A DNA stretch of 64,000 bases from Saccharopolyspora hordei. GTDB taxonomy: Bacteria > Actinomycetota > Actinomycetes > Mycobacteriales > Pseudonocardiaceae. Below, piece by piece: positions 46,868 to 55,893 of the stretch. The stretch spans positions 248,001 through 312,000 of the forward strand of contig NZ_JACCFJ010000001.1 of assembly GCF_013410345.1 (NCBI RefSeq), given 5' to 3'. The translations under genes were made by a program, and so were the position numbers. The first letter of the stretch is position 1. Every line of letters starts with the position of its first letter. The notes under the pieces were generated by a model that was not told the origin of the DNA, did no database searches, and was given only the letters and a program-made list of their open reading frames with translations.

Positions 46868-49693
46868 TCAGGCCGTCTTGGCCAGCGCTTCCAGGCGTTC
46901 TCGCACTTCCGCGGCGCGCGGCGAGCCCTCCGCCTCGAAGATCGCCAGCGCGGTCTCCCACCGGGTGCGGGTCACCGCCAGGTCGCCGCGGCAGCGCGCC
47001 GCGTCGCCCAGTCCCAGGTAGGCGGCGGCCTGCCGCATCGCCGAGCCGCACTTGAGCGCGACGTCCAGCGCCTCGTGGTGGTAGCGCTCGCCGTCGTCGA
47101 GCCGCCCGAGCTCGATGCAGACCTCACCGCAGTTGTTCAGCACCATCGCCAGCGTGTCCAGGTCGTCGGCGGCCCGGTACAGCGCTTCGGCCTCGCGCAG
47201 GTGCGCCAGCGCCTCCTCCCGCTCGCCGTTGACCTGCTCGACCATGGCGAGGTTGTTCAGCGCCCCGGCCGCGAAGTAGCTGTCCCCGAGCGAGCGGTAG
47301 ACCCGCAGCGCGTCCTGGCAGTGCGCCTTGGCCTCGTCGTAGCGCTGCAGCCGGAACAGCACGCTGGCCATGTTGATCTGCGTCATCGCCCGCCGCGACG
47401 CGTCGTCGTTGGCCTGCGCGACCCGGTAGGACGCCTCGTAGTGGGCCAGCGCCTCGTCCAGCCGGCCGGACCGCGAGTGCGCCACGCCGAGCCCGGCCCG
47501 CATGAGCACCTCGCCGGTCGGGTCGCCCACCGCCCGCGCGGAGGCGAGACCGTCGGTGTAGACGCGGATCCAGTCCTCCCACGGGCAGCGCACCGACAGG
47601 TAGTTGAACTGCAGCCGGGCCAGCTGCCAAGCCTCCTCGTGCATGCCCCGCGCGTTGGCCGCCCGCACCGCGGCGACCAGGTTCGGCCACTCCGCGTCGA
47701 ACCAGTCCAGCGCCTGGGTCCGGTCGTGGATCCGCGGCGGCCGGGTGGCGCTGGGGAAGTGCAGCTCGTCGCGCGTCGGGCGCAGGAAGCGGCGCGCGTG
47801 GTCGGCGACGACCAGGTAGTGGTGCAGCAGCCGGCGCAGCGCGGCGGGTTCGTCGTGCCCGGACAGCAGGTCCCGCGCGTACACCCGCAGCAGGTCGTGC
47901 ATGCCGAAGCGGTCCGGCTCCGGCTCGGTCACCAGGTGCGCCAGCGCCAGCGCCCGCAGCCGGCGCTGGGCGCCGGGCGGGTCGGTGTCGCACAGCGCGG
48001 CCACGGCGTCGGCGGTGAAGGTGTGGCCCGGCACCAGCCCGAGCAGCCGGAAGGTCTCGGCGTGCACCGGGTGCAGGCTCCGGTAGGAGATGTCGAAGGC
48101 GCGGCGCACGCTGGTGTCCGCGTCGTCGTCGATGTCCAGCGCGTGCAGCCGGTTGCGCTCGTCGGTGAGCTCGTGCACCAGGTCCGACACCCCGCGCGCC
48201 GGGTTCGCCGCCAGCCGCGCGGCGGCGATGCGCAGCGCCAGCGGCAGCCCGCCGCACAGGTCGGCCAGCTGGGCCGCGGCGACCGGTTCGGACGCCGACT
48301 TGCCGGGCACGCCCGCGCGGTCCAGCAGCTCGATCGCCGACTCGGTGGGCAGCGTCTCCAGCGGCAGCACCGTCGCCCCGCTGCGCACCGCCAGCGCGTC
48401 CAGCCGCCGCCGGCTGGTCACCAGCACCATCGACTCGGCGCTGCCGGGCAGCAGGGGCCGCACCTGGTCGGGGTCGCGCGCGTTGTCCAGCAGCACCAGC
48501 ACCCGGCGCTTGGCCAGCATCGACCGGTACAGCGCGGCGCGGTCGTCCAGCTCCACCGGGATCGCCTCGGCGGCCACCCCGAGCGCCTTGAGCATGCTGC
48601 TCAGCGCCTCGCCCGGGCTCAGCGGCCCGCGCTCGGAGTCGTAGCCGCGCAGCGAGGCGTAGAGCTGGCCGTCGGGGAACTCGTGCTCCACGCGGTGCGC
48701 CCAGGTCAGCGCGAGCGCGCTCTTGCCGACACCGGCGATGCCGGTGAGCACCGCGAGCAGGCTGGAGCCGCGCTCCCGCTCGGCGAGCAGCCGGTCCAGC
48801 GCGGCGAGCTCGCGGTCGCGCCCGACGAAGCCCGCCGGCGCCGGGGGCAGCTCGGCGGGGATGGGCCGCTTGACGCCGAGCGCGGGTTCCGCGCGGCGGG
48901 GCGAGCTGCGCAGCGTCGGGTCGTCGCGGAGCACCTTCTCGTAGAGCTCGCGCAGGTCAGGGCCGGGGTCCAGGCCCAGCTCGTCGGAGAGCCGGCGGCG
49001 CAGCGCGTGGTACCTGGCCTGCGCCTCGGCCCGGTGCCCGGCGCGGTAGCTGGCCAGCATCAGCTGCCCGGTGAGCCGCTCGCGCAGCGGGTACCGGTTG
49101 ACCAGCGTGGACAGCTCCAGCAGCAGCTGGTGGTGGCGACCGAGGTCGAGGTCGGCGTCGATGCGCTCCTCGAGCGCGAGCAGCCGCAGGTCCTCCAGGT
49201 TCGGCGCGACCGTCTGGTAGAGGCGGCTGTCGGCGATGTCGGCGAGCACCGCGCCGCGCCAGAGGGTCAGCGCCTCGGCCAGCACCCGCGATCGCTCGGC
49301 CGGGCCGAGGCCGTGCGCCCGGTCGATCAGCGCGCGGGCCCGGTGCGCGTCGATCCGCTCGGCGTCGACGCGCAGCAGGTAGCCCGGCGGGCGGGTGATG
49401 ATCTCGGGGCCGTCCGCACCGCCTTCGGCGAAGAGCTTGCGCAGCCGGGAGACGTAGCCCTGGACGATGGTGCGCGCGCTGGCCGGCGGGTCGTGCTCCC
49501 AGATGGTGTCGATGAGCCGGTCCATCGACACGACCTGGTTCGGCTCCAGCAGCAGGCAGGTGAGCAGGGCGCGGACCTGGCTGCTGCCCACCGGGCGCGC
49601 GACGCCGTCCACGAGCACTTCCAGCGGACCGAGCACGCGGAACTCGAACCCCGCGGCCGGTGCTCCGCTCGATCGGTCGTGCGGCGCCATCAT
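46868..49693 (-). CDS. AfsR/SARP-type regulator with NB-ARC and TPR domains
   Basis: Large regulator of 941 residues. In order: an OmpR-like winged helix (about 15-105, FRVLGPLEVLVDG), a bacterial transcriptional activation domain (about 112-258), an NB-ARC ATPase (P-loop GIAGVGKSAL near 318, LVLLDNARD, LVTSRR), a helical arm and C-terminal TPR repeats (about 690-930). Such STAND regulators activate secondary-metabolism genes in Streptomyces. No biosynthetic cluster is visible next to it. Two adjacent ATG codons at 49693 and 49690. The 284-base upstream region (49694-49977) is A+T-richer and is shared with the divergent next gene. Confidence 0.92.
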   Translation of the reverse strand: MMAPHDRSSGAPAAGFEFRVLGPLEVLVDGVARPVGSSQVRALLTCLLLEPNQVVSMDRLIDTIWEHDPPASARTIVQGYVSRLRKLFAEGGADGPEIITRPPGYLLRVDAERIDAHRARALIDRAHGLGPAERSRVLAEALTLWRGAVLADIADSRLYQTVAPNLEDLRLLALEERIDADLDLGRHHQLLLELSTLVNRYPLRERLTGQLMLASYRAGHRAEAQARYHALRRRLSDELGLDPGPDLRELYEKVLRDDPTLRSSPRRAEPALGVKRPIPAELPPAPAGFVGRDRELAALDRLLAERERGSSLLAVLTGIAGVGKSALALTWAHRVEHEFPDGQLYASLRGYDSERGPLSPGEALSSMLKALGVAAEAIPVELDDRAALYRSMLAKRRVLVLLDNARDPDQVRPLLPGSAESMVLVTSRRRLDALAVRSGATVLPLETLPTESAIELLDRAGVPGKSASEPVAAAQLADLCGGLPLALRIAAARLAANPARGVSDLVHELTDERNRLHALDIDDDADTSVRRAFDISYRSLHPVHAETFRLLGLVPGHTFTADAVAALCDTDPPGAQRRLRALALAHLVTEPEPDRFGMHDLLRVYARDLLSGHDEPAALRRLLHHYLVVADHARRFLRPTRDELHFPSATRPPRIHDRTQALDWFDAEWPNLVAAVRAANARGMHEEAWQLARLQFNYLSVRCPWEDWIRVYTDGLASARAVGDPTGEVLMRAGLGVAHSRSGRLDEALAHYEASYRVAQANDDASRRAMTQINMASVLFRLQRYDEAKAHCQDALRVYRSLGDSYFAAGALNNLAMVEQVNGEREEALAHLREAEALYRAADDLDTLAMVLNNCGEVCIELGRLDDGERYHHEALDVALKCGSAMRQAAAYLGLGDAARCRGDLAVTRTRWETALAIFEAEGSPRAAEVRERLEALAKTA

Positions 49694-49939
49694 CCCCTAA
49701 TCCGATTCTTGCTCATGTTTTGTTGAGCCTTCAGACAGTCTCGACCAAGGTCCACACCGAGTCCACACCCCCGGCAGGCCGCACCCCAGGGTCGACACAC
49801 GGTAACGAGCAGGCAGCACACCCGACCGGAACGCCGAGCGCGACTCACCCCAATGGACGAATAGGACACGCGTACCGGATGCAGTGCGCGACATCCCACC
49901 GTCGCCGGTGAAGGTTTTCCCGCCCGCGAACACGCCGAG

Positions 49940-49962
49940 TAAAGTCGTGATCTGTCGATCAC
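49940..49962 (+). promoter_or_regulatory. -10 box and inverted repeat before the ADP-ribosylglycohydrolase-like gene
   Basis: TAAAGT (49940-49945) is a good -10 match. Directly after it is gtgatc-tgtc-gatcac (49947-49962), a perfect six-base inverted repeat that would lie at the transcription start. Confidence 0.45.
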
Positions 49963-49977
49963 CCGTACGAGGACACT

Positions 49978-51033
49978 GTGGAAGGAGAGCTCCCGCCCGT
50001 GCCCACACCATCCACAGTGGTCGATCGCGCGATCGCCTGCCTGCTCGGCGGGGCTCTGGGCGACGCCCTCGGCAGCCCGGTCGAGTACGCGCAGCTGGAG
50101 GACATCCGCGCCGAGTTCGGGCCCGAGGGGGTGACCGAGCCGCCCCCGCAGGCGCTGCTCGGCGACGCCACGCAGATGGCGCTGTTCACCGGCGAGGGCT
50201 ACCTGCACGCCTGGACCACCGGCAACAGCGGCGGTCCGTGGCGGCCCGTCGAGTCGATCGCGGCCGCTTACCGACGGTGGTTGATCACGCAGCAGGAGGA
50301 GAAGCCGCAACCCGGGGCCACCGGGCTGCTGGCCGAAGCCGAGCTGTACGCCAGCCGGGCCCCCGGCCTCACCAGCCTCCGCGCGCTCCAGGAACCCGAG
50401 CTCGGCACGCCCGACCGCCCGCGGAACAGCTCCAAGGGCTGCGGCGGGGTCGACCGCAGCGCCCCGCTCGGCCTGGCCCCGACCGCCGAGATGGCCTACC
50501 AGCTGGCCTGCCAGTGCGCCGCGCTCACCCACGGCGGCGTCGGCGGCTGGGCCTCGGCCGGGGCGATGGCGCTCATCGTGCACCTGCTCGCGGTCCAGCA
50601 GCGCAGGCTGCCGCAAGCGGTGGACCAGGCCGCCGGGCGGGTGCTGCGGGAGGACGTCGAGACCGCGACCGCGCTGGCCGAAGCCGCCACGCTGGCCCGG
50701 CTCGGCGTCAGCGTCAACCACATCGAGCGGCTCGGGCAGGGCTGGATCGGCCCGGAGGCGCTGGCCATCGGCGTCTACTGCGCGCTGGCGCTGCCCAAGC
50801 CGGACCAGTTCACCGACGCGCTGCGGCTCGCCGTGAACCACTCCGGGCACAGCGACTCCACCGCTGCGGTGACCGGCAGCATCCTCGGCGCCCGCCACGG
50901 CACCGCGGTGCTGCCGCGCCCCTGGCTGGCCCGGCTGGAACTGGCCGACGTGGTCGAGCGCATCGGTCACGACCTCGGTGCCTCGTGCTCGGGCGACCAG
51001 TTCAACGAACGCCGCTACCTCGGCATCGCCTGA
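49978..51033 (+). CDS. ADP-ribosylglycohydrolase-like protein with altered metal-site residues
   Basis: Protein of 351 residues with the all-helical ARH/DraG fold: CLLGGALGDALGSPVEY (21-37) and many paired helices. Active members bind two Mg ions with a TDDT-like motif and a GD(S/T)DS motif. Here the first is GDAT (62-65) and the second HSGHSDS (288-294), so one Asp of each is replaced (Ala and His). It may be inactive or use a different metal set. GTG at 49978 or, with AAGGAG upstream, 49999. Confidence 0.8.
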   Translation: MEGELPPVPTPSTVVDRAIACLLGGALGDALGSPVEYAQLEDIRAEFGPEGVTEPPPQALLGDATQMALFTGEGYLHAWTTGNSGGPWRPVESIAAAYRRWLITQQEEKPQPGATGLLAEAELYASRAPGLTSLRALQEPELGTPDRPRNSSKGCGGVDRSAPLGLAPTAEMAYQLACQCAALTHGGVGGWASAGAMALIVHLLAVQQRRLPQAVDQAAGRVLREDVETATALAEAATLARLGVSVNHIERLGQGWIGPEALAIGVYCALALPKPDQFTDALRLAVNHSGHSDSTAAVTGSILGARHGTAVLPRPWLARLELADVVERIGHDLGASCSGDQFNERRYLGIA

Positions 51034-51037
51034 CGCG

Positions 51038-51703
51038 TCAGCCCCGGTCCCGGCGGGACGCCCTGGTGCGCAGCACCGCCACCGCCGCGCCGAGGAAGCC
51101 GATGTTGAAGGCCATCTGCACGATGGCCACGGCCCGCGCGAGCTGCGAGACCGCGTGCACGTCGCCGAAGCCGACGGTGCTGGTGATCGACAGCGAGAAG
51201 TACAGCGCGTCGGTCCGGGTGCGCAGCGAGTCGATGGCGCCCGGGGCGTGCTGGGCGATCGCGAAGTAGACGGCGGCGAAGAACAGCACGGCCAGGTACA
51301 GCGCCGCCACCACACCGGCGATCGAACTGCCGTGGTGGCGCGGGCCGCCGCCGAACCGGCGCACCTGCACCACGATCAGCGCCGAGAGCACGAGCAGGCC
51401 CGCGCCGAAGCCCGCGACGGCGCCGAGCGCGCCCTGGACCCCGAGCACGTCCAGCGGCAGCGCGTAGTAGACGCCGGTGCACGCCGCCACGGCCCCGACC
51501 GTGGCGAGGACGTCCACCAGCACCGCACGCCGCACACCCCCGACCACGCCTGCCAGGTTCGACCACCCAAGCCCCCACCGCGACCCAGGAGCTCCGCTCG
51601 TCCGGGGCTCCCCCGGTCGCCGCCGGCCGGCGCCGACGCGGCGGTGCCGGTCGTCCCGGCCCGGCGATGCCGGTGCGGCGTGCCGGCGCGGCGGTGCCGT
51701 CAT
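51038..51703 (-). CDS. Two-TM potassium channel protein (ion-channel family)
   Basis: Protein of about 221 residues. Hydrophobic helices lie near 55-75, 85-107 and 125-147, then a pore loop with the selectivity filter TVGFGD (about 176-181; TVGYGD is usual) and a last helix (about 187-212). A K+-selective pore formed by a tetramer is expected. Start uncertain: ATG 51703 gives an Arg/Pro-rich lead of 45 residues; a later GTG is also possible. The palindrome with the IS30 insertion begins 34 bases upstream. Confidence 0.8.
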   Translation of the reverse strand: MTAPPRRHAAPASPGRDDRHRRVGAGRRRPGEPRTSGAPGSRWGLGWSNLAGVVGGVRRAVLVDVLATVGAVAACTGVYYALPLDVLGVQGALGAVAGFGAGLLVLSALIVVQVRRFGGGPRHHGSSIAGVVAALYLAVLFFAAVYFAIAQHAPGAIDSLRTRTDALYFSLSITSTVGFGDVHAVSQLARAVAIVQMAFNIGFLGAAVAVLRTRASRRDRG

Positions 51704-51736
51704 CCAGCGCCGTTCCCAGCCGCGAGGGCGGAAGGA

Positions 51737-51760
51737 GGTGAAGGGCACCTTTCGCCAACT
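51737..51760. repeat. Left half of palindrome copy C, split by the IS30 element
   Basis: 24 bases reading from ggtgaagggcacc to cgccaact. Its reverse complement occurs at 53073-53096 with one mismatch (23 of 24). Together they are the same hairpin family as 30918-30960, now parted by about 1.3 kb. Confidence 0.85.
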
Positions 51761-51766
51761 CAGCTC

Positions 51767-53068
51767 GGGTTCTAGCGGTGGTTGCAACGCCTGATTTGTT
51801 CAGGGGTTGCGGTGTTCGAGATCCGTCAGGACAGGTCGCCTCAGGGGTGTAAGAAGTTGCTTGCTGAGCGCGAGGTCTATTTTGATCTTGTGGCGCGGGG
51901 TGTGGGCACGGTTGAGGCATGCCGGATCGTGGGGGTCAGCCGCACGACCGGGTATCGGTGGCGATTCGGCCGACGGGCGGGGCGTGGGACCACGTGTTCT
52001 TGCGCCCCGCCGTCACCTCCGGCTCGTGCCCGGCCCGAGGTGTCGTCCCGGTTTTTGTCTCAGGACGAGCGGCTGGTGATCGCTGACCTGCGTCGGGCCG
52101 GCCTGGGTGTGCGGGCCATCGCAGGCGAGCTGGGGCGTGATCCTGGCACGATCAGCCGGGAGCTGCGGCGCAACAGTCATCCCGGTAGCGGTGACTACCG
52201 GCCCTATGCCGCTCAGGCTCGCGCCGAGGCGCGCCGCGCCCGGCCGAAGACCGGCAAGATCGCCGCCCATCCCGAATTGCGTGAACGGGTGCAGGGCATG
52301 CTCGACGACCGGTACAGCCCGGAGCAGATCAGCCATCGGCTGCGCCGGGACCATCCCGACCGCCCGGAGCTGCACGTGACCCACGAGACGATCTACCAGG
52401 CCCTTTATGTCCAAGGTCGCGGCGGACTGCGTCGTGAACTGGCCCGGGCGCTGCGCACCGGCCGTACGGTGCGCCGACCCCGCCGGACCACCGAGCAACG
52501 CCAGTCCCGCTTCACCGCACCGATGCTGATGATCAGCGACCGCCCGGCCGAGGTCGCGGACCGGGCCGTGCCCGGCCACTGGGAAGGTGACCTGATCCTC
52601 GGTGCCGGCGGGGCATCCGCGATCGGCACACTGGTCGAGCGCACCACCCGCTACGTGCTGCTGGTCCACCTGCCAGAACGACACGACGCCGAAACCGTCC
52701 GCGACGGCCTCATCACCACCATCCAGACACTGCCCACCCACCTGAAACGGTCCCTGACCTGGGACCAAGGCGCTGAGATGAGCCGCCACCACGAGTTCAC
52801 CCTCGCCACCAACATCCCGGTCTACTTCTGCGACCCTCACTCGCCCTGGCAACGCGGCAGCAACGAAAACACCAACGGCCTGCTCCGCCAGTACTTCCCC
52901 AAAGGCAGCGACCTCTCTGTCCACACCCCCGACGACCTCGCCGCCGTCGCCGCCCAACTCAACCGCCGACCACGCAAAACGCTCGGCTGGGACACCCCAG
53001 CCGAGCGCCTGACTAAACTCCTGACCCAAACCAATTGATCAACCGCGTTGCAACGACCCCCCGAAACC
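51767..53068 (+). mobile_element. IS30-family insertion sequence
   Basis: About 1.3 kb carrying one transposase gene. The ends (51767-51790 and 53045-53068) are imperfect inverted repeats matching at 19 of 24 positions, with the inner gttgcaacgc identical. The outer limit may be a few bases in. It lies inside a palindrome (51737-51760 / 53073-53096), leaving a total of about ten bases of the original loop. A short target duplication could not be fixed by eye. G+C is lower than in the flanking genes. Confidence 0.82.
51812..53038 (+). CDS. IS30-family transposase
   Basis: DDE transposase of about 408 residues. An N-terminal helix-turn-helix (about 35-60), the second HTH LSQDERLVIADLRRAG...ISRELRRN, then the catalytic domain with Asp in GHWEGDLI, Asp in LTWDQGAEM and Glu in RGSNENTNGLLRQYFPKG, all in the expected IS30 arrangement. 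It appears intact. Start GTG 51812 after AGGGG; a TTG at 51782 inside the terminal repeat is possible. Confidence 0.93.
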   Translation: MFEIRQDRSPQGCKKLLAEREVYFDLVARGVGTVEACRIVGVSRTTGYRWRFGRRAGRGTTCSCAPPSPPARARPEVSSRFLSQDERLVIADLRRAGLGVRAIAGELGRDPGTISRELRRNSHPGSGDYRPYAAQARAEARRARPKTGKIAAHPELRERVQGMLDDRYSPEQISHRLRRDHPDRPELHVTHETIYQALYVQGRGGLRRELARALRTGRTVRRPRRTTEQRQSRFTAPMLMISDRPAEVADRAVPGHWEGDLILGAGGASAIGTLVERTTRYVLLVHLPERHDAETVRDGLITTIQTLPTHLKRSLTWDQGAEMSRHHEFTLATNIPVYFCDPHSPWQRGSNENTNGLLRQYFPKGSDLSVHTPDDLAAVAAQLNRRPRKTLGWDTPAERLTKLLTQTN

Positions 53069-53072
53069 GCCC

Positions 53073-53096
53073 AGTTGGTGAAAGGTGCCCTTCACC
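53073..53096. repeat. Right half of palindrome copy C, split by the IS30 element
   Basis: From agttggtg to cccttcacc; complement of 51737-51760 with one mismatch. Next to it, 53097-53204 shows no gene. Confidence 0.85.
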
Positions 53097-53204
53097 CCTC
53101 TCTGCCGTGGGCCCCGCGACCCCACCGCGCGGTACCGGTTCCCGTCTCAGCTGGTACCGGTCCCCCGGCTCAGCTGCGGTCCACGACCGGGTCCGGGGAG
53201 ATGC

Positions 53205-54122
53205 GGTTTCAATGAGGTTTTTTCATCGTGTTTGGTGTTCGAGGGTGAGGATGGCTTGGGCGAGGGTGGTGACGTGGTGGGGGCTGCAGCGGACGCGGTC
53301 GAGGACGTGCCAGTTCTTGAGGGTGGCGAAGCCGCGTTCGCCGTGGCAGCGGATGCGGGCGTGGGCGGTGTTGGCGTCGGTGTAGGGCGTGGTCAGGGGC
53401 CCGTGCCAGCTCTTGTAGGGGGTGATCACGCCGGGCGCGAGTTTGTGGTAGCCGCGGTCGGCCAGCAGCCAGATCCCGGCTTTCTCGGCCAGCTCGGGGA
53501 TGCGGTGGGCGCGGGCGGCGCTGGTGTCGTTGACCGACCCGGCGGGCAGGCCCGGTGAGATCCAGATCAACCTGCCGTAGGGGTCGGTGAGTCCTTGCAG
53601 GTTGATGGCGTGATGGCGGTGTTTGCCGGAGTAGAACGGGCGGTTGGCCGCCACACGGTTGATGCGGATCTCGGTGCCGTCGAGGATGGCGAAGTTGTTG
53701 TGCGTCCAGGCCAGCCGCCACAACGCCGCCTGCAGCGAGGGGGCACGCCCGGCCAGCAGCCGGGTGGTTTCGTGGATGTAGCGGTAGACGGTGGCCACCC
53801 CGATGCCGAACCCGGCGGCCAGCCGCGCGTAGGTGTCGCCATGCCGCAGAAACGCCAGCACCAGTCGTGCCTGCTCATGGGCAGCCAGCTTGCGCCACCG
53901 CGACCCCACAGCCCTGCGGTGCGCCCGCAGCAGGTCGGCGACATACCGCAGCGTGGTAGTGGACAGATCGATCGTCGACGGATACAACAACACCCGAAGC
54001 TCCTGGCGCGCTGGTTTGATCTTGGTCGACAACCCAGCTACCAGGAGCTTCACCACTTTCCCCGCACCGACACGCCACACCCACCCAACCAGACACCAAG
54101 TTGAAAAACCTCAATGGAAACC
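53205..54122 (-). mobile_element. IS5-family insertion sequence
   Basis: About 0.9 kb with one transposase gene. The left end near ggtttc-aatgaggttttttca and the right end, read in complement, near ggtttccattgaggtttttca are imperfect inverted repeats with one or two indels. The exact tips and target duplication cannot be set by eye. It lies 50 bases past the end of znuB and next to the IS30 element. Confidence 0.78.
53223..53993 (-). CDS. IS5-family transposase
   Basis: DDE transposase of about 256 residues, of the DDE_Tnp_4 kind. An N-terminal HTH (FGIGVATVYRYIHE), then Asp in AILDGTEIRI, Asp in LLADRGYH and Glu in CHGERGFATLKNWHVL. It looks complete. The GTG at 53993 (LLYPSTIDLSTTTLR) is chosen; a longer ATG start at 54080 would run closer to the terminal repeat. 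Confidence 0.88.
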   Translation of the reverse strand: MLLYPSTIDLSTTTLRYVADLLRAHRRAVGSRWRKLAAHEQARLVLAFLRHGDTYARLAAGFGIGVATVYRYIHETTRLLAGRAPSLQAALWRLAWTHNNFAILDGTEIRINRVAANRPFYSGKHRHHAINLQGLTDPYGRLIWISPGLPAGSVNDTSAARAHRIPELAEKAGIWLLADRGYHKLAPGVITPYKSWHGPLTTPYTDANTAHARIRCHGERGFATLKNWHVLDRVRCSPHHVTTLAQAILTLEHQTR

Positions 54123-54172
54123 GGACGTCTGATTTCCACCGGGATTGCGGACGAACCCTCGGCGGAGCCTGG

Positions 54173-55051
54173 TCAGGGGGTGGCGGGGGTTCGGGTCATG
54201 CGGGTGAGGCGGTGCTTGCCGATCACGCGGCAGGCCAGGTAGATCACGAACGAGATGATCGTGACGAAGGCGCTCACCGGCGCCCCCGGGGCCAGCGACA
54301 GCACGATGCCGCCCAGGACCGCCACCTCGGCGAACACCACCGCCAGCACGGTCGCCCCCAGCGGGCTCGCGGTCACCCGCGCCGCCGCCGCGCCCGGGGT
54401 CACCATCAGCGCCAGCACCAGCAACGCCCCCACGGTGTGCACGCCGAGCGCCGTGGCCACCCCGACGAGCACCGCGAACAGCGGGGTCAGCACCCGCGCG
54501 GGCACCCCGCGCGCCGCCGCCACGTCGGGGTCGACGCTGGCGAACAGCAGCGGCCGGTACACGCAGGCGAACACCAGCAGCACCACCACCGCGCAGCCGG
54601 TCAGCAGCAGGACGTCGGCGGAGTCCACACCGACGATCTGCCCGACCAGCAGGCTGAACTTGTTCGCGGTGCGCTCCGGGTTCAGCCACAGCAGCAGCAC
54701 GCCGACGCCCAGGCCGAACGACAGGATCGCGCCGATCACCGAGTCCCGCTCGGTGCCGCGCTGCCCCAGCAGACCCAGCAGCAGCGCCGCGACCACGGCC
54801 CCGGCCAGCGCACCGACGCCCACGCTGGCGCCGATGAGCAGCGCCGCCGCGGCCCCGGTGAAGGCGAGCTCGGCCGTGCCGTGCACCGCGAAGGACATCT
54901 TGCGCGCCACCACGAGCGGCGCCAGGCACCCGGACACCAGGCCGAGCGCGGCCGCGGCGAGCAGCGCCTGCTGGACGAACGGGTAGCCGAGCAGGTCCAC
55001 CATCGTGGAGAAGTCGGTGAACTTGCCCAGCGCTTCGGAGATCGCGTTCAC
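54173..55051 (-). CDS. znuB: Zinc/manganese ABC transporter permease
   Basis: ABC-3-type permease of 292 residues with eight or nine membrane helices. AVHGTAELAFTGAAAALLIG and VHTVGALLVLALMVTPGAAAA are typical of this metal-permease family. Its GTG start at 55051 overlaps the stop of the ATPase gene by four bases. It is the last gene of the znuA-znuC-znuB operon; an IS5 element lies just downstream. Confidence 0.93.
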   Translation of the reverse strand: MNAISEALGKFTDFSTMVDLLGYPFVQQALLAAAALGLVSGCLAPLVVARKMSFAVHGTAELAFTGAAAALLIGASVGVGALAGAVVAALLLGLLGQRGTERDSVIGAILSFGLGVGVLLLWLNPERTANKFSLLVGQIVGVDSADVLLLTGCAVVVLLVFACVYRPLLFASVDPDVAAARGVPARVLTPLFAVLVGVATALGVHTVGALLVLALMVTPGAAAARVTASPLGATVLAVVFAEVAVLGGIVLSLAPGAPVSAFVTIISFVIYLACRVIGKHRLTRMTRTPATP

Positions 55052-55890
55052 TCGTCGTCCGCCTCGTGCACGTGGTGGTCCTGGTCCTCCGCGCCCGCGA
55101 CCACCAGCCGGCCGCCGACGCGGGCGACCTCGATGTCGGTGCGGTACAGCTCCGACAGGGTCGCCGAGTTCATCACCTCGTCCGGGGTGCCGATCCGGAA
55201 CCGGCCGTCGACGAGGTAGAGCACCCGGTCGACCAGCGGCAGCACCGGGTTGATCTCGTGGGTGACGAACAGCACCGCGGCCCCGGTCTGCCGCGCCTGG
55301 TTCGCGATCAGCCGGCTCACCTTGCGCTGGTGCGCGATGTCCAGCGACAGCAGCGGCTCGTCGCACAGCAGCACCGACGGGTCGCTGACCAGCGCCTGCG
55401 CCACCCGCAGGCGCTGCTGCTCACCGCCGGAGAGCAGGCCCAGCGGCATCCGCGCGTACGCGGTCGCCTCGACGGCCTCCAGCGCCGCGGCGACCCGGCG
55501 CCGGCGCTCGCGGCGGTTGCGGAACCCCAGGCCCCAGCGGTGGCCGTCCAGGCCGAAGCCGACCAGGTCGCTGCCGCGCACCGTCACGGTCGCCTCCAGC
55601 GCCCGCTGCTGCGGGATGTAGCCGATCCGGTCGCTGCCGCGCCGGGCGGGCCCACCGGCGACCTCGACGGTGCCCGCGCTCAGCGGCTGCAGCCCGAGCA
55701 GCACCTTGAGCAGGCTGGTCTTGCCGGAGCCGTTCGGCCCGAGCACGGCCAGGAACTCGCCGGGGGCGACGTCGAGGTCCAGCCCGGACCACAGGGTCCG
55801 GCTGCCGTAGGAGAGGGCGGCGTCGCGCATCCGCACCGCCGGTGCGGTGGGCGGCGCGAAGGTCGTCCCGGTCTCAGAGGTGGCGGTCAT
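55048..55890 (-). CDS. znuC: Zinc/manganese ABC transporter ATPase
   Basis: ATP-binding protein of 280 residues. Walker A is GPNGSGKTS, Q-loop IPQQRALE, signature LSGGEQQR, Walker B VLLCDEPLLSLD and the switch His in FVTHEINPV. The C-terminus ends DQDHHVHEADDE, a His-rich tail that may sense metal. Three bases separate it from znuA upstream and its stop overlaps znuB. Confidence 0.94.
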   Translation of the reverse strand: MTATSETGTTFAPPTAPAVRMRDAALSYGSRTLWSGLDLDVAPGEFLAVLGPNGSGKTSLLKVLLGLQPLSAGTVEVAGGPARRGSDRIGYIPQQRALEATVTVRGSDLVGFGLDGHRWGLGFRNRRERRRRVAAALEAVEATAYARMPLGLLSGGEQQRLRVAQALVSDPSVLLCDEPLLSLDIAHQRKVSRLIANQARQTGAAVLFVTHEINPVLPLVDRVLYLVDGRFRIGTPDEVMNSATLSELYRTDIEVARVGGRLVVAGAEDQDHHVHEADDE

Positions 55891-55893
55891 GGC

